This document shows, piece by piece, positions 1 to 10,581 of a stretch of DNA of 64,000 nt. The translations under genes were made by a program, and so were the position numbers. Location of the stretch: NCBI GenBank assembly GCA_002633025.1, contig NMRB01000006.1, forward strand, positions 203,642 to 267,641, given 5' to 3'. Source of the DNA: Notospermus geniculatus. Lineage: Eukaryota; Nemertea; Pilidiophora; Heteronemertea; Lineidae. The notes beneath the pieces were generated by a model. It did no database searches. It had not been told where the DNA came from and saw only the letters and a list, made by a program, of their open reading frames with translations. Each line of letters begins with the position of its first letter. The first letter of the stretch is position 1.

Positions 1-516
1 CGAGTAGTTATACCTTTCTGCATTCAATTAGCATGCATCTGTGTGCTACTGGAGTTCCCGCCTTTGCCGCTCGATCCACTCCCGCGGGCGCGCGAAAGTG
101 CAGCGTGCGGCAAAGACAGGAACCAGTCTATATTGGAGTAGGCTATTTTACTAGTTCAAAAATTGAGTGGGTGTTGGGTGTCAATAGCGAAATGCAGGAT
201 TTTGGGTTCGAAACTTTGACTTTTGTAGTCAATAACGGGAAAAGTTCTCGATTTTTTCATTTCTTGACTTCTTTGTTAATACCCCTCTACAAGTACATTT
301 CATGATCGTCGTATGGCGTCACATTGGGAAACGTACATTGATCGCTAAAAGTCTCTATTATTCAAATGCAACGACATAATTGTGTCATAGGTTACAGCAC
401 TTGGTCTGCTGCACACTTATAGCTCCGTCGATTCCACAAGGTGTCGGTGTTGATTTTGATTTCGTTGCGTGGATTTCTCAATACACTCAAAGGTTCGGTT
501 ATTTTGCTCCGACAAG
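1..516. other. Left-edge flank, no gene recognised
   Basis: Upstream flank of the small secreted peptide gene that starts at 517. It is mostly AT-rich with a short GC-rich patch near 60-115. Two small open frames here show no signal peptide, domain or splice continuity. No convincing TATA box was found. Confidence 0.4.
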
Positions 517-2349
517 ATGGATTCGAGGTGGATTTATACAGTTCTCATCATCCTGTTGCTAGTCAACGTGTCTGTTTGTTTTGTGAGACGGGGTAAGTTT
601 CGAATCTGTCGCATTTAGTGCAGCCTGCCTTTCGTTCAGTGCTCATTATAGAATTGCCCTGATGTAACATGTGCAGTTGTTCTCCGTCCTCCAGTATTCC
701 CATACATTGAGACACGCACACAGACCTGCAAAAATGTCAAGAGCAAGAGTGATAGCTTATGAAACACTTCTGACCACTTAGCATGGGTTTAGTGCAGATT
801 AGCCCAGGCAGGGGCCCCGAAATACATGACCGTTCTCTTGAAAATCTTCAGTAAAGATAGGGATTTATATTTGGTATATTACAGTTGCTTTTTTACTTGT
901 TACAGAAGACGACAAGCGATCTGAAGAAAAAGAAAGGTATTTTATATTTAACACTCGGGCCTACCTATTGGATACCCGGCGAAGCTTGGGATGAGAACCA
1001 TAACCCACTGTCTCAATAGGTGTCACTACTGGCTAAAACTAAAGACATCGAGGTCCCACACAAAAAAGGTGTCATTGTATAGGACCTGGTTACGATGTAC
1101 TGCCCTCTATCGTAGTTTTAATTATGACCCAATTTGCATTTTAATTTCTGAATACTAACTTGGCAATAGTTATACATGTACCGTACATTTCAGTTTTTCA
1201 AGTTTAAACCTTGGAGTAATTAATATATCACTGTACATGTGGCAAAAGTATCATTTGTCTTAATACAGGCGTTACACATAATTCTAGGTTGAGAGTGTTC
1301 AGCGGCAGTAAAATTATGACTGGCAAATGCTATGTACTGCTGAGTAGCCTATGCAATTGTGATACTCCATGATACAACAATTGGACAATAGTCAAAGCAG
1401 AAAATAAACAGAAATTTTGTCGTGTTATTGATATTGTGATAATAGTTTATGAGGTCAGACCGTTTGGGCAATGATGATAATTGCCAACAAAGAGCTGCAA
1501 TCACAGTAATTATATGGTTCATATTGCTGCTGGAGAAATAGTTATCTGCAAAAAAAAATGAAAACTTGGCCTATCCACATTTAGTTGTTGCATCGAAAAA
1601 TTGACCTCACAGATTGTTACTGAAGTGTATACAATACATAAATAGACGTATGTATTTTGCTTTTTGTTTCATCAAATTCGGATGCGTAGTTTGTGAGATA
1701 TCGAGGAATATGTGTGTCAAAATGCCAGTGCTATTTTCCGTACAGAACGGAACAAGCCATGTTCGAAAATGCTAATTCATGCGTGATGTCATTGCAGGGA
1801 TAAATGAAATAAAATCTGAGTAATCAAATGTGGAGATAAAGTTCATTTTCCTTTACATATTGTACATGTAGGGCCTACTACATGGTGACAAATTTCAGAC
1901 TTCATTCTTTCATATGAATAGTTGCGCACGTCAGTTACAGCACTAAAGTGCATAATCATTATGCAAATTCCTGCAATGACGTCACCAAATTAGGCCGAAC
2001 ATACATCTGACGAAATCCAATTTGATGTTATAACTTTTTAACCAATTAGAATTTTTCAATGAAACAAAAAGACTCTTGTTCACGATTATATCCCCCATCT
2101 AAAGTGTTGTAAAAAAGTTGGCGCGACTAATAATTTAAGAGGCTTAAGAGGAGAAATATAAGTGCCCCACACACTTTTAGAATAATGTAGTCTTCTTTCA
2201 TTTCTCTTTCCAGCGCCACCTGCCGGAAAAAGAAAGAATTCTGCGAACTTGACAACCCAGGTCTTACCTGTTGCACCGGGCTGATGTGCTCGTGTGGTTT
2301 ATATGACTACTGCCGATGCTCGGATCCGATGGAATGGAACGAAAATTGA
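517..2349 (+). CDS. Small secreted eight-cysteine knottin-like peptide
   Basis: Three exons join in frame: 517-592, 906-936 and 2214-2349, with GT-AG introns of phases 1 and 2. They encode an 80-residue precursor. The first exon gives a hydrophobic signal peptide (residues about 6-22), the second a charged Lys/Glu linker that could hold a processing site, and the last a compact Cys-rich domain. The cysteine spacing is C-x6-C-x8-CC-x4-C-x-C-x5-C-x-C, the layout of inhibitor-cystine-knot peptides of the agatoxin type and related to the agouti knottin fold. Function is unknown: a channel modulator, receptor ligand or antimicrobial role are all possible, and the scaffold alone does not make it a toxin. 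It lies tail to tail with the lectin gene, with stop codons about 200 bases apart. The exon model is inferred from splice motifs and phase; no transcript evidence is available. Confidence 0.72.
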
Positions 2350-2436
2350 TGTCACACGATTATGAATCTTTCACTTTTTTGGAAAATACAGTACAATGAT
2401 TATATTAAGTTAATATCTGCAGTTACTTGGAGATTT

Positions 2437-2442
2437 TTTATT
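2437..2442 (-). terminator. Polyadenylation signal AATAAA for the lectin gene
   Basis: AATAAA on the minus strand, about 105 bases downstream of the lectin stop codon at 2546. Its distance and orientation fit a 3' end signal. Confidence 0.5.
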
Positions 2443-2545
2443 CATCATACAGATACATTTTAAGGAAAATCGAGAGAAAGTGGGTGCAAAAGATGAGACG
2501 GAGTCTCAAATTGGGGTCGCCCTTGTTTCAAACTTTCTTAGCAGT

Positions 2546-5500
2546 CTAGCAGTATCCTGTTTCGATTTTGTCCGCCGCCACCGAACACCATTTTTTCCCA
2601 TTTTTTTCGTCATATGTTGTACACTCATCGAACACTTTACCATAATAATAAACTGGGAAGATGCAGTAGCCTTGGCGCGTCTTTATAGCTGCAACAGAAG
2701 AAGTGGTTGAATCATTATCTGTTGATGCTGGGAATTCCTTCCAATTGTAGCCATGATTACGGTCACCACTGGCGGGCAGCTCTGTTGGCACTTACCTTTC
2801 CTGACTTTTCCGTCCTTACCGCAGGAATATTTTGTTCCTTGATAGGTCCAAACTGCTCCCGTTTTCACAGTCTTCTTAGTCTGAGTTTTGCAAGAGGCAC
2901 GAATGTCTGAAAAGAAAAGACTATGTTGTATGGAACTCTCAGCTTTAGTAGCCTACTCCCTGGTGAACTTCAGGTTTTGACCAATTGTCTTAAAATCTCG
3001 ATGAATGTTCGGACACCGTTGGCCCTGGCAATTTTGTACGTACAGCGGGACATTAAGCCATGGGAAAAGCACTGAGTGTGTGCACGGAATGGCAGTGTAT
3101 GGAGGTTTGTCATTTCCCACCGGTTGGCCGGCTTTTCTCTACTTGACCCCGTTTTTGTCGACCTTGTTTGAATATGGACATTTACTTACAAGGACAATAT
3201 CCCCACTTTCCGCCTTTGTCGAAATTCTCAGTTACACTGCACCATCCCATATTGTATATCCCCTGAACACAGCCAGTCTCCCACTTGCCATCATACTTGA
3301 AAGGTATGACACAGGCGGCGCCTCCTCCATTGCCTCCTGTCGTTTTGCTGTACACCGAAACTGAAGAAAACAATCATTATCCAATGAACGAGTTTCACTA
3401 GCAGCCATTTGCCATAAGTAGGTCATCGTCATGGGGATTCCCGCCACTGGGAACCAATCATCTGTCACTCTGGAAGAAATTACCAATGGCGACGACCGAA
3501 TTTTGGCAAGATGGCTGCTAGGGAAACCGGCATCTGTACATCTGATTTTCATCAATCTGAGAAGCAAATATAAATTTATTGAATTAAAGCCAACAAAACA
3601 ATGCTTACGCTAGTTTTAGACACTGATCAAGCAAGCAATACGAAATTGAGAAGCCAAATCTGTTCTAGTGTATATATACATCATATATGCATCATAATAC
3701 AGGGTGTTAAAGAAAGTGCACAGTTGAAATGCCTACATGTATAAAGAAGATGTGGAGATTTGGCAGGGGTGATTGTCATACCTTTAGGGTAACATTTTTG
3801 GGTTGGTGCATGCCACTTTTGTCCCTCTTTGCAACCTAAAACAAGTCAAGAGTGGTGAAAGTATTTCAAGGCAGCTCTTGTCGACATCTCTAGCTCGATA
3901 TCGAATGAGGTGTATTTTTGTGACCATGTTGATTGACCAAATGCATGATTATAATTTGTAGCAATGAAACATTTTTCCACTTTCAACTTCCACGAACACA
4001 AACGCCATTAGTCTACACACATAACTGTATCAGTTTGAAAAAGCCACTGACAAGAATATATAATACATTATTATTGAGTAATATATTATTGGTATTGGTA
4101 ATATGCTATAGTTACGTGATTCGCACTGATTCTTGACGTCAGACCACTTCTTATCGGCCGGACATCCTGTAAGTGTAAAACATTGAATTACCTACAAGAA
4201 GATTACAAAATCCAAAAAACGAAGTCGCAGGGTCGCTGGTCTAAAAAGCACCCAATCAAGAAAAGGGCCGGGAAACACAAAAAACAACTACGTGTATTTC
4301 AGGTGCAATGGTATTGGGCATCGATAGAGGTGGAGGAAAAAGACATATCTGAGATTACATGAAGATTGACCCTATAATTTAAAATATCGAAGACTTGGCC
4401 TTTTACCTACCACCGAAAGGCATAGTCGTGCCCCTTTCACAGATTGAGACATACAAAGCACCAGGTGACATGTCCTCCAGGTTATATGCCCCGTTCCTGT
4501 TGACAAACCTCGCGTTCACAGCACCACGTGGCCAACCGTTATAATTCCCTTTTGGTGTGTAATTGGCGCCAGAACCGTCTGTCCACTTGAACGATGAAAA
4601 TACTTTCGGCTTGTGACTGATAACCATACCGGTCCATGCTCCGGTAGGTTGTGAATTAGAGCCAGTGTTGCGACTAAAATGAAAGAAAGTGATTGATAAA
4701 TAAATGTTCTGATATGTATGTACATGTATACAGTAACAGCAAAACACCGATAGTAACCTGTACATCGGGAATGTTGAGATTTAATTAACCCTCCACACGA
4801 CCGATGTTTTCGATGAGATTCATGTATATCATTTTGTAGGTCGGTACTACCTACGGCGTATACACGTACGTGCAGTTATCAGCACCGCGCGCTCCGCTGC
4901 GATGTGCACACGGTTCGCAAAAAACCGCTCCACGGAATCGCCTCATTTTTCACCAGTTGCAGTATATAATGTCGGGCCAGGCGTGAAAGAAGGGATACTT
5001 CGAACAGATTGATACTGACCGTGTTTTGGATGATTTTGTTCGTGACCTACCGGTAACTGCCGCGGTGCTCATCAAATACGCCACGGCGAATTTGTCAGCA
5101 TCCTAGTAAATTGTTTCTAGGGAACTTACGGTGTCATTCTCCCAATGAATGTCATTTGTGCAGCGTTGTGGATGCTGACTAGATGAGCTCCTTGTTGGAC
5201 ACAGTTGGCCTCCGCAGATGGGAAGTTCATTTTTTTGGTGATTAATTTATAGCAGCGGTCACTGAACGGCTTCCATCCTTCTCCACCACAGCTTTTTGCT
5301 GCCAAATAATGTAGATATTGTATCAGTTAGAGACGATGACATTGCATCTTTGACCTGCAGCGAGTTTTAGTACGTCTATGAAATGATATCGATAGCAAGT
5401 TACGTATCCCACTAGAATTGAAATTGAACAAAACGGTCGGTCTTTGGCCCCAAAGGGTGATTATGAACCATCAACGCTCTCGTCGTAACAGCTACATCGT

Positions 5501-7692
5501 ATTACATTTGTACATTCCTCAGAGCGTTTGGAAAAAGTTCAGCATTGGTATCGTATTCTACTTACGTATTTCGCACTGATTTCTGCGGTCCGACCACTTC
5601 GTATTGCCCGAACATCCTGTAATAAAACAATGGATCAACTGCAAGAAGATCTCTTGGTCTTAAGACGACCATAATCAAGAAAAAAAGGAAATTGGAAAAG
5701 AAACTACTTTCGGTAATAGGCTGAAACAAAGTCAGTAAGGGTTGAGGTGGCCAGAAGTGATATCCAGGATTTACCGACATCAAGGGCCCAGAAGGTAAGA
5801 AACCCCAACTGAGTACATTACAATGGTGCCTGTCTACTGGATCATAAAAACTACCAAAATCCGACTTCAACGACACAATTTGGGTTCCGCAGCCGTTGAC
5901 GATGCACCGCTTATTATACCTTTTCAACATGAAATTCGGCCATAAACTGGCCCGTCTTGTTCTCCTCGCCGACCACAGGTGGCGCTAACCGGAAAATGGG
6001 TCGTTAGGAGTTTGATAAAAAACGTGGCCTTTTACTTACCACCGAACGGCATAGCCGTGACTCTTTCACAGATTGAGACATACAAAGCACCAGGAGACAT
6101 GTCCTCCAGGTTATATGCCCCGTTCCTGTTGACAAACCTCGCGTTCACAGCACCACGTGGCCAACCGTTATAATTCCCTTTTGGTGTGTAATTGGCGCCA
6201 GAACCGTCTGTCCACTTGAACGATGAAAACACTTTCGGCTTGTGACTAATAACCATACCGGTCCATGCTCCGGTAGGTTGTGAATTAGAGCCAGTATTGC
6301 GACTAAAATAAAAAATGGCTTTACATATTTTTGGCGGTACCTACATGTACAGTGTGTATAAATGTGAGCACCGCGCGCTCCGCTCACTCGGGTTCGAAAA
6401 TCTTTCGCGATTGGGACGAAATTCGCAGGAAACAGCTGCACGGAATCGCCTGAATTTTCACCACTAACTTTATCTATTGTCGGGCCAGGTCGGAAAGAAG
6501 GGATGCTTCGAACCATTGATTCTGACCATGTTTTGGATGATTTTGTTCGTGACCTACCGGTAACTGCCGCGGTGCTCATGAAATTCGCCCACGGCGAATT
6601 TGTCAGCTCTTTTTTAGTAAATTGTTTCTAGAGGAACTTACGGTGTCATTTTTCCAATGAAATTCATCTGTGCATCGTTGTGGATGCTGACTAGATGAGC
6701 TCCTTGTTGGACGCAGTTGGCCTCCGCGGATGGGAAGTTCATTTTTTGGGTTATTAATTTATAGCAGCGGTCATTGAACGGCTTCCATCCTTCTCCACCA
6801 CAGATCTTTTCTGCAGAATACAGTACCGGTATGTTAACTGCTGTGATATGCCGCAGTCTTACCGGCCTGCAGTTTATACGACTGCCGTATTTTAATGAGA
6901 AGAAGTTTATGACAAGTTTTGATGTCTGATTCATTATTTCTATCATTAGCGGTACCCATTCAAAACAAGCAGCGTCCCAAATAACCATTGCTATGTTCAA
7001 GTCTATCGAGATATCTTTTAATAGCTCATGTTGATATTCACACGCTCGTGATCGTTTCTTAGGTAATCTGACTTTCTGTATTACAGTTTGTAGGCTTACA
7101 GAAGCTTACCATTTTTGTTGGGTACTTGACTTCCTGCAATAGACAAAAGCCTTATTTACACTAACTCGGTTGAAGCATGCCGAGCTCGACCCGGGCCGAG
7201 GGTGTTTTGAATTCGCGAGACAGGCCCATTTACACTATAAACTAGAAGACTTCGGTATTCTCAGCCATCTTTGCGGCATAAAACTTGTAGGGGATCTATA
7301 TATAGATCATCATGTTGATGTACGGGTTATGGTTAGAATGGGGATGCTCCTAGCCACATACATGTAGGCCTAGCGCTAATTACATCAAACATGCCGTATC
7401 GCGAGGAATGGCAACACCGAGGAAGTTTCTTGATGAGAATGTTTGTGTGTGTGTTGCGGATACAAAGACTCAATATCATCGCCGTTTTATTAGACCGGGG
7501 GAGAATGAAATTTTACCGGAAAATGGAATCCTATGACGTCAGCAATAAAACGGCCCCAAACACCGAAGCCTTCTAGCCCTAGCGGCGGCTTCGGGAATCA
7601 AAATGAACGAATTCAGATCACTAGGTCAATTTTTTCCTACCTTGTGCTACAGCAAGGACAAGCATCACAACAAATGTTATGGTATTCCTCAT
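2546..7692 (-). CDS. Secreted lectin with two CTLDs and two fibronectin type II domains
   Basis: Twelve minus-strand exons join with continuous phase: 7641-7692, 7110-7133, 6642-6810, 6040-6302, 5566-5616, 5130-5298, 4411-4673, 4116-4166, 3782-3835, 3190-3360, 2796-2906, 2546-2688 (506 residues). The order is signal peptide (MRNTITFVVML...), CTLD1, a 17-residue Cys linker, CTLD2, two more Cys linkers, FN2 (CVIPFKYDGK...WGYC), a short unassigned Cys segment, then a second FN2 (CIFPVYYYGK...) whose last cysteine is followed directly by the stop. Each CTLD is split over a 169-nt and a 263-nt exon; WTG, WTDGS and the terminal SICER are clear. The cysteines of the second CTLD disulfide are replaced (CV to FV, DxxC to DMSP) and no EPN or QPD sugar motif is visible, so classical calcium-dependent sugar binding is doubtful. 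FN2 domains often bind collagen, and CTLD plus FN2 recalls mannose-receptor proteins, but the order is reversed and no membrane anchor is seen. An alternative acceptor would lengthen the last exon by 30 nt. Confidence 0.85.
4910..5060. repeat. Interspersed repeat inside CTLD introns
   Basis: A ~150-bp sequence containing ACCGCTCCACGGAATC, GGGCCAGG and GTTTTGGATGATTTTG lies in the intron splitting CTLD2. Equivalent copies lie in the other CTLD introns at about 6405-6565, 10955-11110 and 12460-12610, and one inverted copy lies 28 kb away at 33512-33655. It was probably present before the CTLD exon pair was duplicated within the gene. Confidence 0.7.
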
Positions 7693-8066
7693 TCTGCAAA
7701 GGACGGATTTGCTCATCATCAGCACAAAATGTAACCACAAAAAATCGGCCTGTCTTGTATTTACACAGCATGCTGTGGAGGCAAGGAGAAAACTTTACGC
7801 TTGTTTTCGCCGCATGCCCGAACCCAAACACAAACCCTAATCCAAAGTAGCCTACATTATGCAAATGACCAAAATTATTCATGAGCAACAACGATCTGAT
7901 ATCACTTCAACAGACCTTGTCAAAATTGACGCGGTTGTATTTGAAATGTTCAAGGTAATTTGAATTATTAGATGGAGAACTTATGTCAGAAGAAGAATTT
8001 TTACCACTTAAAACAAAGGCTAAGGAGACAACTGTAAGACCAATAGAGGAAGTGCAGCGACGATTG

Positions 8067-8171
8067 TGACGTCACTGCCGCGATGAGATGCCGCCATGTT
8101 GGACGTCACGTCCAACGCATTCGTAGCTTCAAATGACGTCCAACATGGCTGACGTGCGAATTATGACGTCA
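8067..8171. promoter_or_regulatory. Cluster of CRE/ATF-type sites
   Basis: Full TGACGTCA palindromes lie at 8067-8074 and 8164-8171. Between them are several half or variant sites (GACGTCA, GACGTCC, TGACGTG) and a near-perfect palindrome at 8098-8116 made of GTTGGACGT and ACGTCCAAC. TGACGTCA is the binding site of CREB/ATF bZIP factors. The cluster lies about 375 bases upstream of the lectin start codon and 1.7 kb upstream of the pseudokinase start. Its role is inferred. Confidence 0.5.
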
Positions 8172-9091
8172 ATGATGACGTGACGTGAAGTTCCTCTATA
8201 TGTGAACATACGTCAGGACGAATGTGATTACACTGAAAAATCAGTTGGGAGAAACAAAATTGATGGTAAATTAAATACGCCTTTATCCTGTGTCATATCC
8301 AGAGAAATCGGCCGCCGCATAAGTAACCTACCTTGTCTCCATTAAATCTTAAAATACAGAGCCGAAATGAAATTTCACGCCAATTCTGATGACTTTTGGG
8401 TACAGAATGAGAAATCAACCGCACCCTGCTGTCTAATTGTTTACTAAATCTGCTCGGTTTCTGTTTCCTCCGAGGTACCAAAATGACATCTGGTACTTTA
8501 CTTTCGATGAATCAATATGCAGTCTTGTTCATTAATCATGGTCAGGGGTACCACACAAACAGCAGTGAAACACTTTATCAACAGGCTTCATATTTCATAA
8601 GTAGACATATGGTTGAGTATGAGTTCGATACCATTTCTCTAGTTCCTCATTCGTGTCCATTGTTGAGTGGCTTTAGTAGTAACGTGATATTTCGAAATCG
8701 TGTTGTTCCCCATTATGCTCATTAAAAGCGTTTGTTCGCATACCTAGGCACTCCTACATGTAGGTACTTGGATTGATTCTGAATTTTGAGACTAACTTCT
8801 TTTTGATGTACCGTGCGCGTTTTTTGCAAGTACGTGGCCTATTTCGAACACCATTCGCTTTATTCGAGTTCAAGCTTGAAGAGCGAATGCGCCTTATCGG
8901 CTTCCGTAATTCCACATTCATATGAACTGTGGTTCTCAATCTGAAGAGGTCGCCACCATCGTTCCTCGGCTATGACCTCTGAAAGCGGCTAAACCCAGCA
9001 CAATATTCTTACATGTATGTTCGTCGCTTTTACAAATTATTTTGATGAAGTACATGTAATCGTACCCAAATTAATATTTGTTCTCGTATCC

Positions 9092-9231
9092 TTCTACAGG
9101 AGTAGGAAGCAGTTTTATATACTCCTTTGACAAGAGTAGGAAGCGACTTTATATTCTTCTTCCACACGAGAAGGAAGCAGCTTCGTATTCTCCTTCCACA
9201 ACAGTAGAAGCAGTTTTGTGTTCTCCTAGTA
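9092..9231. repeat. Hairpin-containing minisatellite, about 38-bp unit
   Basis: Three to four diverged units share GTAGGAAGCAGTTTTATATTC followed by TCCTTC(T/C)ACAGGAG, so that CTCCTTCTAC and GTAGGAAG parts can fold back. Further units continue after the MITE at about 9645-9720. The right-hand copy of the block has the matching array at about 15052-15360. Confidence 0.6.
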
Positions 9232-9620
9232 TTAAAGCGAATGGCTCGCGGGGTTTGTTTACATTTTTGGTGGTACCTTCCATAGAGAGTGAATCTAGCC
9301 TCCAGGCAAAGCCGTGCTCCAGCCATATGCAACACCTGTGCAAATATGCGAATGTCAACACTGGGAACGAGGTTCCATTAAAAATTTGTTAAAATGGGTT
9401 AATGACGTTTTCAAATTCAGTAGGTCAAGATGTACATTTTGTACTATTCCCATTGATTTTGAAGCGGCAGATTTTGCAGAATACGCCTCCGAAGTTTGGC
9501 TGTCTAATGCATTTCCCATTAAACTAAAATCCTTCTTTTGCCTTTTTCTCAAAATGGTGCTTGATATCGATGACCAACTCTCATGGCGCCACAACAAACC
9601 CCGCGAGCCATTCGCTTTAA
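9232..9620. mobile_element. 389-bp MITE with 28-bp perfect inverted ends and TTAA flanks
   Basis: The left end TTAAAGCGAATGGCTCGCGG is repeated exactly in reverse complement at the right end (28 of 28 bases). The element is absent from the matching place in the right-hand copy, where the site reads GTAGGAAGCAG; here it reads GTA, TTAA, insert, TTAA, GCAG. The TTAA duplication fits a piggyBac-mobilised non-autonomous element. No transposase is encoded. Confidence 0.8.
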
Positions 9621-9897
9621 GCAGTATTATATTTTGTTTGCACAGGCGTAGGAAGCAGTTTTGTATTCTTCTCTTTCAAGAGAAGGGAGAAGTTTTATAT
9701 TCTCCTTCCACGGGAGTAGCGCTCGCAGCGCCGACCTGTTGGGATAAATACTGCCGGGCGGGTTCCCCATCGCGTGACGTCATCAATTACGTGATGACGC
9801 CAGGACGATGGCGTTGCTAATCAACGTTGACGTGACAACAGCATACACCAAAACAGAATTTTAAATTCCCATTCACAATTTAGGCTACTGCGATAAA

Positions 9898-10580
9898 ATG
9901 AGTATTAAAGGATTTATGCGTTTCTGCCTGACTATACTTGCAAGTATCCTATTTGGACCGATTTACATCTCGCCCACAGTGGGATCCGAGAAGCACAGAG
10001 ATGGGAAATTGAATCTTTCTGACGGGAAAGACACCCATAGTACTGTGATTGAGAAAGGCGAGACCGCTGATGCGAGAGTGCGTGATGAGAATTGCGCCCC
10101 AACATCCCCTGAAGACGATTCAGGATTTTATGACGCAGTTCCAGTCTTGACGATTTTTGAGACATTTTACCAACCGCCACCACCAAAGATAGTCCCAGTC
10201 ACGCCTAACCTTGAGGCTGATATGCTGCGACGACTGAACGAGATGCGTTTTCCCCGATTCCCGAAAATGACCTGGGAGAACTACTTGATAGATGGAGCCG
10301 TGATCTCGTACGTGAGGTCTTACAACGGCAGCAAGTGCCTGGATCGGGAGTGTGGCAGTGAGACGTATCTGTGCTGGATGAACAGGCCTGTTGTTTTAAG
10401 AACTTTCAGTAATGAGTGTCATAATGTTGTAACCATGTTGAAGGAGCTTGCCCTAACAAGATGCCTGGCCGATATGGACATCGTCCCGCATCTAGTTGGA
10501 CTTGTTCCTTTGGAGAAGTCGGACACATTCCTACCGTATGGAGTGGTCACAGAGTACGTCCCCGGTCCGGGGTATGGCGG
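9898..10580 (+). CDS. Secreted pseudokinase, left copy, cut off by assembly gap
   Basis: The first 227 codons of the secreted kinase-like protein found complete at 15584-16831, with scattered substitutions (for example MSIKGFMRF against MGMKGLMRF at the N terminus). It has the same signal peptide, Pro-rich stretch and N-lobe of the kinase-like domain. The frame runs into the N at 10581, just after the hinge-like segment ending PGYGG. The open frame continues past the gap, but those residues come from antisense lectin sequence and are not real. It is probably the other allele of the complete gene and truncated only by assembly. Confidence 0.8.
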
Positions 10581-10581
10581 N
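10581..10581. other. Assembly gap (single N) joining two contigs
   Basis: One N marks an abrupt change from sense pseudokinase sequence to antisense sequence of the second CTLD exon of the lectin. Both genes are interrupted at this base, so it is a contig junction and not a biological breakpoint. Confidence 0.9.

Larger units (their letters stand above)
7693..9897. other. Divergent intergenic region between lectin and pseudokinase
   Basis: About 2.2 kb separates the two start codons. It holds the CRE cluster, a hairpin-forming minisatellite and a MITE. Small open frames are not conserved in phase between the two copies of this region (here and 13680-15583), which argues against coding function. 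Confidence 0.6.

Noticed and set aside
517-2349. Calling the eight-cysteine peptide a venom toxin
   Set aside because: The cystine-knot spacing is shared by many non-toxic peptides, and nothing in the context indicates venom use.
9314-9820. 168-codon plus-strand frame
   Set aside because: It lies largely inside the MITE and minisatellite, has no domain, and is absent from the other copy of the region.
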